This document shows, piece by piece, positions 37,942 through 48,011 of a DNA stretch of 64,000 bases. The stretch is taken from NCBI RefSeq assembly GCF_002878395.1, contig NC_061121.1:42997521-43061520 (forward strand), read 5' to 3'. How positions within the stretch are numbered: position 1 is the first letter of the stretch; each line of letters begins with the position of its first letter. The notes beneath the pieces are model-generated. The model saw only the letters and a list, made by a program, of their open reading frames with translations, searched no databases and was not told the origin of the DNA. The position numbers were made by a program, and so were the translations under genes. The DNA is from Capsicum annuum (taxonomy: Eukaryota; Streptophyta; Magnoliopsida; Solanales; Solanaceae).

Positions 37942-39451
37942 GGAACATATGTTTCTTTCTTTTGGTGGTGCTGTCCCTTACAGACTTGTGGAAGACATTG
38001 CTTTTGCTGTGGCTCAATTTTTCCAGCGAGGCGGAACCTTCCAAACTATTACATGGTACTATAGGAGTATCTTAATTTATAGTACCCTGCCTGTAACGAA
38101 CGTTGACAACTGAACTAAGTCTTTAAATGATATTTTACTGCTTTTGAATAGTACCATGGTGGAACTAACTTTGGTCGAACCAGTGGTGGACCGTTTATTG
38201 CAACTAGCTATGACTATGATGCCCCTTTAGATGAGTACGGTATAGGCTTATCACTTCACTTTTATATGTTCAAGCTTATTCTCCATCGACTTATATCACA
38301 ACATCGAACTATTACATTCTATGATATTGAATCCTAAGCTTATTCGATTAAATAATGTAGGACTTATAAGACAACCAAAGTGGGTTCACTTGAAAGATCT
38401 CCATAAAGCCATAAAGCTTTGTGAGCCTGAGATGGTGGAAACTGATCCAAACATCACTTCTCTGGGTTCTACCATAGAGGCATATTTATCATTGTCTAGC
38501 ATGAAGCAGTCCCAATCACCGGTCAAGAAAATTTTAGTTGCTTCTTCTAAAATAATTCAGTTCGACTATGGTTAACAAGTTTGGAATTTGTAGCGATGTG
38601 TTGTATTGTAAAGACTTCCAGTCTACCAGACAGTTACTGTCAACTGTTTCAACCAACCCCCAAGAAAACTGCTTTTGCAAGCATAATCTAGAATCTTGAT
38701 CATAAGTTGCCGCCATGATCCTAAACTTATATCCTTCTTTGTTATTTAGGATATTTCTCTTAAAAACAACCCCGTAGTAAAAGAGTAGAATGAATTGTAC
38801 AGGTAACGTTAGTTTTTTAAGGAGAGCTTCACATTATAAACTACAAATTTCTTTTCTTCGTTCAGGCCAGTGTTTATAAATCTGGATAACAGTGTGCTAC
38901 AAGAATGTGGCCTTTAATACTGCAAAGGTTTGGCTCCTAATCTTGTCTAGTTCAAATTGTAGCTCTGTGCTTGTTGCAGCTCAAGCTGATGGTTTTACAT
39001 TTCTTGGTGACAGAGTAACTCCGTATCAAAGTCTATACGTTTGTTACTCAGTCTACGAAAGCCGATGTATCTAGCGCATCCATGTCAGGTTGGACTTTGG
39101 TAAATGAGCCTGTAGGTATCTCAAGTGATAATACATTCAAAAAAGTGGGGCTGGTGGAATAGATAAACACTACAGCTGATAAAAGTGATTATCTTTGGTA
39201 CCCTCTAAGGTAAAATCCAAAAAATAGTTTTAATAGTTTCTAATCAACAACTTTTTGTGAAAACGACTAGTGTTCTTTGTTAGCATGCACGATTTTTATC
39301 TGCTCCAAAGTTTGCTTTTCTGAACAAATTTTTTTTTCCAGTGTCAATTTAAAAAATGATGATCCTTTGCTTCAAGATGGATCTGCAACGGTACTTCATG
39401 TGGAATCCCTAGGTCATGTTCTCCACGCTTTTATTAATGGAAAGCTATCAG
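37942..39451 (+). pseudogene. Captured GH35 beta-galactosidase gene segment (six exons with introns)
   Basis: Exon A (about 37942-38055) reads SFGGAVPYRLVEDIAFAVAQ and FFQRGGTFQ, then loses one base. Exon B (38152-38239) reads [20 protein letters not shown] and [10 protein letters not shown]. Exon C (38361-38480) reads RQPKWVHLKDLHKAIKLCEP and NITSLGST. Exon D (38893-38927) reads KNVAFNTAK. Exon E (39052-39209) reads NEPVGISSDNTFKKVGLVE, a TAG where Gln is usual, and INTTADKSDYLWY. Exon F (39342-39451) reads DPLLQDGSATVLHVESLGHV and LHAFINGKLSG. These follow, in order, the second half of the catalytic domain and the start of the beta domains of plant cell-wall beta-galactosidases. AG/GT borders are kept at most exons, so the capture was from genomic DNA. 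N-terminus, active-site Glu regions and C-terminus are absent. Not functional as an enzyme. Confidence 0.93.
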
Positions 39452-39563
39452 GTAACGGAAATGAAATGATATTTGATGATTACCTACTAGTTACCCAAAA
39501 TAGTGAGATTTAAGATACTGACATGAGCTATCGTATGGACTAATACATGGAGTGTCATACATC

Positions 39564-39593
39564 TAATGTGGTTTAACAATGATCTTGAATGTT
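39564..39593 (+). repeat. 30-bp direct repeat, right copy
   Basis: 29 of 30 bases equal to 37853-37882. Directly after it TCAAGTATCATAT (39592-39604) is the reverse complement of ATATGATACTTGA that follows the left copy (37883-37895). Confidence 0.85.
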
Positions 39594-40260
39594 CAAGTAT
39601 CATATATTCTAGTTTGATACTTCGATTCAGCTATGCAAGGGTGCTATGCAACCAAACTTTCATCACATTGGAAATAGGGTAGAGTATTGATCACTAGGGA
39701 AACTTAAACATACCATTACCACATATTTAATGAGAAACCATGACCATACTGATACAATAACTAAAGAAACCTTATAAAAGTGGAATCTTACAGGTATGTA
39801 CAGAAACAACTTCACATCAATCCCATGCTAGTTGTGTTCCGCATCTATAGATATTCAGTCTATTAAAGTCCATTTCACTACAATAGTCATCAATTTTCCT
39901 TTTAAGCATATTAGAAGTTCTCTAAATCTCGCGCTTACCTACTCGGAGCTAAGTGTAAGAACAACTCAACCCTCTTCCCAACTAGTTGGGATCCTTTTCT
40001 CCCAGGCATAGGTTCTATTGCTCAGTCAGTATCCACAAATTTGAAGGGCCATAACTCCTAGTTAAACTAGAAATTTAGTCTTCCACTATTCGTGATTGTA
40101 CATTGATTCTTGCATAGTTCTCATGCTCAGTAAGTACCAACATACAAATTTTTAAAGACCATATATATTAGGTAATCTTGAAAGTTTACTCTTACCCTAT
40201 TTGTGATTGTACAGGTTATAGTTTACTCATCAAACAGAATAGCAAGATTATACATAATCA
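39594..40260. other. CACTA interior without recognisable content
   Basis: No coding similarity, RNA gene or repeat was recognised in this stretch. It lies between the right 30-bp repeat and a TS SINE tail. Confidence 0.4.
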
Positions 40261-40299
40261 CTTGTGGGATTTCACTGGGTGTGTTGTTGTTGTTGTTTG
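40261..40299 (+). repeat. TS SINE 3' end with TTG tail
   Basis: CTTGTGGGATTTCACTGGGT followed by GTGTTGTTGTTGTTGTT is the 3' terminus of the TS SINE. Only the last 40 bases are present. Confidence 0.65.
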
Positions 40300-40554
40300 A
40301 ATATGGTTGGTGTTGTGATTCATATAAGAACACTGAAGCTTTATGTAACCTATATTTCCTTCAACTCCAGTAATGAAAGTCATAAGTTCACTGAAGAGAA
40401 CCTGGCTGTTCTCTTGTGGTGGTTGATGCATTTGACTTTTGCAATCGAAAAATTGCAATTGAATTTAAGAAAAGAAGTCTTAATTTTTGGTGACTTAAAA
40501 AAGTATAAGAACATACATAACATACATACCTATTGTGAAGGGCATTTGGTCTAG

Positions 40555-40705
40555 TAGGTACTCTTCTTTTGGTCTCGTAATTGACATTTGGATTTCTTTG
40601 AAGATATTGCTTCTCATCTTCTATTATCTTCCAAATATTTACATGTTTGATTGCTCTAGCAGTTACATCTTTGGTGGCAGCCCTAGCTCCCTTCCTCACT
40701 TTCCT
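40555..40705 (-). pseudogene. Exon-like block inside the CACTA element, source unknown
   Basis: On the minus strand an acceptor-like TTATCCAG is followed by an open block reading GARAATKDVTARAIKHVNIW, KIIEDEKQYLQRN and NVNYETKRR, rich in Lys, Arg and Glu; the frame stays open from about 40705 to 40388, with the lower part not looking coding. I do not recognise the family. By analogy with the ATG8 and beta-galactosidase pieces it may be a third captured exon, or a remnant of the element's own gene. Composition and the splice-like edge are the only support. Confidence 0.35.
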
Positions 40706-41119
40706 GGATAACCAAATATATACATAAATGATTTAACTTCTATATACACTCATGCGACACTTCAAGTCATTTAAATGTAACTGTACATAGCAAGTGGAAT
40801 TAGGAACCTAAGTAGAAATTAAGGTAGTTAATCTGTTACTACATGTTAAAGTACATTGATAGTGTGTAACTCTTTCACAAAGTCACTGTATATAAGTTAT
40901 AAATCCATACACATAAACTCACTGTTATCTATTCTGTCATTATCATCTTTCTGATACATAAAGGAAAAACGGGGAACTAGAATTCACATCAAATATTTGG
41001 TTGTCTACTATCTACACGCACTGCTAAAAGTACTCCATTTTGCAACTTTGTTAACATAGAATTGTTTTGTAAGAAATTTATTTTGTGCTTGATTGTGTTG
41101 CTATATGTTAAATGGTATT

Positions 41120-41243
41120 ACCTGTATGTTGAATGGTACTCAGATTCCTAGTTTGATATTACCTGTATGTTGAATGATACTCAGATTTCTAGTTTGATAT
41201 TACCTGTATCTTGAATGGTACTCAGGTTCCTAGTTTGATCAAC
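41120..41243 (+). repeat. Three tandem 41-bp repeats
   Basis: Units start at 41120, 41161 and 41202 with ACCTGTATGTTGAATGGTAC and continue CTAGTTTGATATT; a few substitutions separate them. Inside the CACTA element. Confidence 0.85.
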
Positions 41244-42141
41244 TGATTGAGTAGTTTGAAACTGCAGCATGAAGTAGTTATTGATTGATCTATTTATATT
41301 TATCATGATATTTTTTAGTTGTACATAGATATAAATGTAATAAGGACTGAAAGTTTATCTAATTGGTTTTTATACTTTACATTTTTTATGTAGCCAAGTG
41401 ATGCATGCAGCTAGTGGACTCATTTCGCCCATGGATGCAAGGAGACCTCATGATGATAGTGATCCTAATGATAGTCGTTGATTTCATTGCAAATTGTCTT
41501 GGATATTCAATTATTATGATGTAATTATGTGGTTGGAGTGAATCTTAGAATATTGAAGGTTTTGTGTTTAAATCTGATTTTGGAGTTTGAAGATACTAGT
41601 TAATGTTGAAAATTTAGAGTTTGAAAATGTTAATGTTTAAAATTTGATTTTGAAGTTTAATGTTCAATGTATTTTTGATATGCTTGTCAATTACAATGTT
41701 TAATTACTCTGTTCTATTAATGATATATAAATTAAACAAATATTGAATTGTAGGTTATGCCTGAAGGAGAAATTAAATTTAAGCTACAATTAGAATCTAT
41801 AATTAGCTATTGAAAATTGATGGGTCCTACTAAATTTTAAAAAAAATAAAAAAATTACGGAGGTTTTAACCCCTGTAATTTTTAAATAAAATTTCTTTAT
41901 AAAAAATTAAATTTAGAATAACGGGGGTTAATAACCGCCGCAAATTAATTATGGGGGTCGCAACCGCCGCAAAATAATTGTCGCAAATTAATTATGAGGG
42001 TCGAAAAAAACCGCGACAAATTATTTGTGACGGCTAGTATTGTGGGGGTTTTGGGAACCGCCAGAATTACATTTTGCGGGGGTTTAAAACCCCCACAAAT
42101 CGTAAAATTAACCCCCGCAATTTGAATTATTTTTTGTAGTG
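41244..42141. promoter_or_regulatory. CACTA 3' subterminal region
   Basis: From 41850 to the end there are at least eight copies of GGGGGTT / AACCCCCGC in both orientations, spaced 15-40 bases, with GC-rich CCGCCGCAAA motifs. In En/Spm elements such subterminal repeats are where the transposase binds. The stretch 41244-41850 is AT-rich with no recognised content. Confidence 0.65.
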
Positions 42142-43380
42142 ATTCCTAAATGCCTAGTAGCTTCCTCCTTATAAGTGTGGCATGCTACATACCCATAAAT
42201 AAAACTTTATCCGACGCGACTTTGCAGATACCCTGGGACCATGAACCGTGCTCTGATACCAAGTTTGTCACGATTCGAACCGAGGACCTGACTGCGATGG
42301 ACATCCCGAACCATGAAGGCCCAAGAGCCTATCTAACTAGCAATCATATGAACAATTCAAAAACTATAAAATGCAAAAACAAAATGGAAATATGGTTATC
42401 TGATTATATCAACTAAACAACACGACATAAGTTCAACAAGACTCAAAACCATTTATATAAGTCTGAGAAATCTCTACTAACAACTAAAAGCAACATCTGT
42501 CTAAAATTGGGACAAGACCCCCAATCAGACCATGAACTAAAAACAATGAAATCATCACATCAGAAAAGGCTTTCTGAAATAAAGGACTCTCACTAACTCC
42601 AATCGTCTGAAGATGATCTACTGTTTAGCGGGACCCCAGGACTGAGCCTCAGATCCTGAAATATAGGTGGTCAATACAAAATGTACTAGTATGTAGAACA
42701 ATCCAAAAACAAAAATACATTTTTATACAACATAGGTGAGAACTTTTCATAAAGATAGGTCATCTTAAAACATTTGAAAACACAAGGGAATAATTTGATA
42801 AATTCCAAAACACTTTCTTGAAATCATGACTCTACTCTTTATTTCTCTTCTGAGTTAGATGATACACCTTTCAGTATATAATTCCATGGGCTATATAGAA
42901 TCTGTCCTTGACTCAGCGGCCAAGCCCCCAATCCAAGTTTGCCGCAAGAATTGGAGTATCGATAAGGGGAGACATGCAAGACCACACAACATGGTGCCAT
43001 GATCCCCAATCAACTCAACATATCATGGTAGTTCACAATACCACATAGCATGGATCCTAACCATAGTTCCAAGTTGGGATAACATAAATCAAGTCACACA
43101 AGATCACACAGCATGGTGCCATAATCCCGACTCGACAAACCACGATTTCCAGCATTGAGTCTCTCGACTCGTGCTTTTTTCGGGTAACCATCTAACTCTC
43201 TTTAAGCCCATTTTTAAATATATTATAAGAAACATAAATCATACTTATAAACAACTCTTTTCTTATTCTGTTAAGGTAAATTCACAACGGGGTATCGTCA
43301 TGCCCCAACTTGCAAGTCATTTGTATCGTATCATTCCACAACCCTTCTTATTCAAACCACTTATAATGTTCTTCTTTAGA
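42142..43380 (-). repeat. LARD-like gypsy relic, right part: leader, primer site, truncated 5' LTR
   Basis: After the ATT duplication the leader of the relic resumes (CCTAAATGCCTAGTAGC, compare 3533-3550). A perfect primer site GCTCTGATACCA lies at 42250-42261 on the plus strand (minus-strand TGGTATCAGAGC). The LTR starts TGTCACGATTCGAACC at 42266 and parallels 33978-35085 closely. It breaks at 43380, where sequence of a Tekay integrase begins. Non-coding. Confidence 0.8.
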
Positions 43381-46300
43381 GAGATTATTCTAAATATGCA
43401 CATGTTCTAAAGGAACTATGACTGCTAGGTCACCAATGCATTTCTTTAGCAAAGAGACATGGAATACTGGATACACTAAGGCTAGATCTGAAGGCAACTT
43501 AAGCTCATAAGCTACCTTTACGAAACAGCTAAGAATTCTGTAAGGATCAATATATCGGGGACTGAGCTTTCCCTTCTTGCCAAACCTCTTTACCCCGTTC
43601 ATGGGAGAGATTTTCAAGAACAAAAAATCACCGATCTCAAACTTGAGATCCTTTCTCCGCATGTCTATGTACGACTTCTGTCGGTTCTGGGCAACACTAA
43701 GTCTTTCTCTGATTCACTGAACCTTCTCTAAGGTATCAAATACTAGGTCGGGCCCTAATACTATGGCCTCAACTACCTTGAACCAACCAATCGAAGATTT
43801 GCATCTCCTACTATAGAGAGCTTCAAACGGAGCCATCTGAATACTGGAATGTAGCTGTTATTGTATGTGAACTTGATTAAAAGCAAGTGGGCATCCCAAC
43901 TACCCTTAAAATCGACAACACTTTCTCTCAGTATATCTTCTAGAGTGTGAATAGTCCTTTCTGCTTGACCATCTATCTAAGGGTGGAAGGCTGTACTGAG
44001 GTGAACTTGGGTACCAAAACCCTTTTGGAATGCTTTCCATAAATGAAAGGTAAACTGGGTACCTCTATCTAAGATAATGGATACTGGAATTCCGTGTAAC
44101 CTGACCAACTCTGATATAGAGTTTGGCATAGTCCTCAACTAAATAGTAGGTATGGACTGGTAAGAAATGAGTTGATTTGGTTATCTTGTCTACGATAACC
44201 CATATAGAATCATGTTGATGACGAGTACGAGGCAAACCCATCACAAAGTCTATGTTCACTTCTTCCCATTTCCATGTGGGAATACTGAACTCCTGCATGG
44301 ACCCACTAGGTTTTTGGTGTTCAATCTTAAATTATTGACATGTAGAGCATTTATCTACAAATTCTGCAATATATCTCTTTATCCCACTCCATCAATATAT
44401 CTCCCACAAATCACGGTACATCTTAGTGGCCCCTGGATGAATCGAGTAACACGCACCATGCGCTTCTACAAAAATTCATTCCCTCAAGTCATCTACACCT
44501 TGCACACACAAAAGACCCTAGAAACGCAACACACCATCTCCCCCTTAAGAGAAAACCACTACTTTCTAATTCTGACTGACTCTTTTAACTTAACAAGACT
44601 GGGATCTCTATCCTTCTTTTCCTTCACCTCAAAAACTAAAGAGAATTCGAAACTATTCTGAACCCACACACTACCTTCTGCTGAATTGACTAAGTGGACA
44701 CCTAGTCAGGCAAGCTGATGAACTTCCTAAACTAACTTCTTCTTACTGACCTCAACATGAGCAACACTACCCATAGACAGTCTATTGAGAGCATCGACCA
44801 CTACATTGGCTTTGCCCGGATGATAAAGAACACTCACGTCATAATCTTTTAATAATCTAACCACCTTCTCTAATGTAAATTCAAATCTTTCTAAGAGAAC
44901 ACATATTGAAGGCTTTTGTGATCTGTGAACATATCAGCATGCACCTCATACAAGTAATGCCTCCAAATCTTTAAGGAAAATACAACAGCTGCTAACTTGA
45001 GATCATGAGTCGGATAATTCTTCTTATGGGGCTTAAGTTGTCTAGAGGTGTAGGCTACGACCTTACCTCTCTGCATGAGGACATAACCCAAACCTACTAT
45101 GGATGCATCACAGTACACAATAAACCCATCTGAACCATCTAGTAGAGTCAAAACTAGGGTTGAGGTGAGTTGAGTCTTCAGCTCCTAAAAACTCTTCTCG
45201 TATGAATTTAACCACTGAAACTAGCTTTTCTTCTGAGTTAATCTGGACATGGGGGATGCAATAGATGAAAAACCTTCAACAAACCAATGGTAATAGCCGG
45301 GTAAACCTAAGAAACTCTAGAAATCTGATGGAGAGATGGGTCTAGGACAATTTCTCACCGCTTTAAACTTTTGAGGATCAACTCTAATGCCATCACCGGA
45401 AGCAATATGAACAAGGAATGCTACTGAACTTATCCAAAATTCGCACTTACTAAAATTAGAGAACAACTGATGAGTTTTGAGAGTTTGAAGTATGATTCTG
45501 AGGTGATCTGCGTGATCATTCTCGCTATAGGAATAGACAAGAATGTCATCGATGAAGACTATAACGAACATGCCCAAGTACTGCTTGAACACTCAGTTTA
45601 TTAAATCAATGAAAGCTACTGGGGAATTAGTAATACCAAAGGACATGACTAGAAATTCGAAGTGAACATATCGAGTTTTAAAAGCTATTTTTAGAATGTC
45701 ACATTCTCCGACCCTAAGCTGATGATAGCCTGATCTGAGGTCTATCTTAGAAAAGTAACTGGTTCCCTGAAGTTGGTCAAATAAGTCATCGATTTTGAGA
45801 AGTGGGTATTTATTATTGACTGTGAATTTGTTCAAATGATGGTAGTCTATACACATTCTAAGAGAACCGTCTTTCTTAGGCACAAATAAGACTGGTACAC
45901 CCCACAGAGAAACACTAGGCCTAATGAATCCCTTACCTAGGAGATCCTTTAACTGTTCCTTTAACTATCTAAGGTCTACTGGTTCCATTATGTATTGCGG
46001 AATAGATATGGGCTGAGTATCAGGAAGAAGGTCTATTCCAAAATCTATTTCCCTTATGGGAGAAACTCCAGGAAGATCTTCAGGAAACACATCTAAGAAT
46101 TTATTTACTACTGGAACTAACTCAATAGTTGGAGTTTCTAAGTTAGAGTCTTTGACTCTCATAAGATGATAGATACATCCCTTGGATATCATTTTTTTCG
46201 CTCTGAGGTATGAAATCAACTGACCCTTAAGTACTTTGGTAGTACTCCTCCATTCAAGGACTGGTTCATTTGGAAACTAAAAATGAACTATTCTGTTTCT

Positions 46301-48011
46301 ACAATCAACTGAGGCATAACATGAGCAGAGCCAATCTATGCCAAGAATGACATTAAAATCCGCCATCTCTAGCTCTACAAGGTCTGCTATAGTAACTTTC
46401 TGAGATATCATAACTGGACAGTTCCAGTATAACCGTTGGGCTATGATAGATTTACCCACTAGGGTAGGAACTAAGAAAGATTTTGCTAGTATTTCTGGAC
46501 TGACTCCAAAGTTATCGGCTATATAAGGAGTTACGAAAGATAAAGAAGCTCCTGGATCTAGAAAGGCATAAATATGTAAATGAAAGATCTATAATGTACC
46601 AGTGACCATATTAGGAGAATTTTCTTGATCTTGTCTGGACTGAAGTGTATAAAGCTTTTTTAGGTGTTGCCCACTGGTGGCACTGGAAGTAGTACCCTGT
46701 TGATTCGGGTGACTTGACTGAGCTGAAGAACGAGTATGCTGACCTTGAGAGCCAAACTGAGGACAGTCTCTGAATCTGTGGCCTGGCTTGCCACACCCAA
46801 AATAAACATCACTACCAGCTCTATAGATACCATTATGGTTTTTCCCACATGTCTGACAAAAAGGATTTATGTGAGCACTGCTGACATTACCCTGAGATTT
46901 AGAGCCTGGCGCCCTATCACTGTTACTATTTTTGAACTTAGGTATTAGAGCACTAGCTGAGGATGGAGTTGGAACTGAAGATTTTGTATGAAACTGGTAA
47001 TGGTTACTGCCCTCTGACTTAGGCAGATTAAAATTAAAGCTACATATTCTAGCTTTCTTGTTCTACCTCTCTCTCTCTGATATTAGCCTCTTCTAACTGC
47101 TCATCATGGACTATGAGCCTGGAATATCCATATCCTTAATCAACATTGCTGTCCTACTCTCCTTAACCATACTATATGACACCCCAGATATGAACTTGCT
47201 TATTTTGGACCTATTGTCTGCTACTACATGGGGAGCATACCTAGATAACTGAGTAAACTTGAGGGAATACTCTTTAATGCTCATACTACCTTGCTTGAGG
47301 TTGATAAACTCTAACACCTTGGCTTCTCTCAGCTCTAAGGTAAACAATCTCTCTAGAAAAGCAGTAGCAAACTCTTCCCACTCTATGGGCTCTGCATCTG
47401 TGCTCCTGTCTATCTTCTACTGCTTAAACTATGTATGAGCTACATCTTGTAGCTGATAGATGGTTAACTCAACACTCTTACTAAAAGTAACTCCCATGAT
47501 ATCTATGACTTTCTAAACCTGATTGAGGAAATCCTGTGGATCTTCTTCTGGCTTAGATACTAAGAATAAGGAAGGGTTCATTCAGGTGAAGTCCTAAATC
47601 CTGGATACAGCAGTATTGGCCACTGGATTGGCTGGAACAATAGCTGGCCATTCATCCTGAGCTGCTATGGAGTTAGCTAGAGTAGAGAATGCAGCTTTGA
47701 ATTCTACATGGGAGACATGCTCGTCCAGGGGATCTGCCTGAACGAGCAGAGGTGCTGACTGATTTTTGATTCTCCTTTTGTTAGTCATTTTGGGAGGCAT
47801 ATTGTATAAATAAAAAGGAGGAAACAAATTATACTGAGAGTTTAACTTGAGCTCATGCTCACTCGCACGACGTGAATATTGAAAGAAGGGAAACTATTTC
47901 CTAAAATAACTCATAGCCTCCTGTCCATAAGTGCCCATGCACAAGACTCTATAAGATGCGGCTTTCAGACTTCCTAGGATACTGTTGAACCTTAGGCTCT
48001 GATACTAAGTT
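43381..48011 (-). pseudogene. Ty3/gypsy Tekay-type gag-pro-pol polyprotein, nearly complete but broken
   Basis: Minus strand, in order: gag start (MPPKMTNKRR, about 47800), gag core (47111-47560; FINLKQGSMSIKEYSLKFTQ), zinc region (46770-46870; HNGIYRAG and VYFGCGKPGHRFRDC), protease (46277-46620; AFLDPGASLSFVTP, FNVILGIDWL), reverse transcriptase (45317-45960; [45 protein letters not shown]), RNase H (44891-45151; [30 protein letters not shown]), integrase core (44065-44340; CSTCQ, WEEVNIDFVMGLPRT) and integrase C-end (43390-43662; FGKKGKLSPRYIDPYRIL, HPVFHVSLLKK-like). The frame is interrupted by stops and shifts. The catalytic FIDD is kept. The end falls just before the chromodomain, which is missing together with the 3' LTR. 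Confidence 0.92.
47996..48007 (-). promoter_or_regulatory. Primer-binding site, initiator tRNA-Met
   Basis: GCTCTGATACTA on the plus strand; its complement matches TGGTATCAGAGC at 11 of 12. Four bases separate it from the LTR start at 48012. Confidence 0.85.

Larger units (their letters stand above)
36460..42141 (+). mobile_element. CACTA (En/Spm) transposon carrying host gene fragments
   Basis: Terminal inverted repeats: CACTACGAAAAATA at 36460 against CACTACAAAAAATA read inward from 42141 (13 of 14). The 3-bp target duplication ATT lies at 36457-36459 and 42142-42144, as CACTA elements make. Both ends have subterminal repeats rich in AACCCCCGC and its complement (36500-36690; 41850-42120), the usual transposase binding region. 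I find no transposase. The 5682-bp body holds an ATG8 exon, beta-galactosidase exons, pieces of TS SINE and small tandem repeats. It is a non-autonomous element that has captured genic DNA. The paralogous sequence at 3523-3541 shows the unoccupied site. Confidence 0.93.

Noticed and set aside
37942..39451. A functional host beta-galactosidase gene
   Set aside because: N-terminal exons and C-terminal exons are missing, with a one-base deletion in exon A and a TAG in exon E; it lies wholly within a transposon.
44212..44661. 149-codon plus-strand open frame
   Set aside because: It is antisense to the integrase region of the minus-strand gypsy polyprotein and shows no motif of its own.
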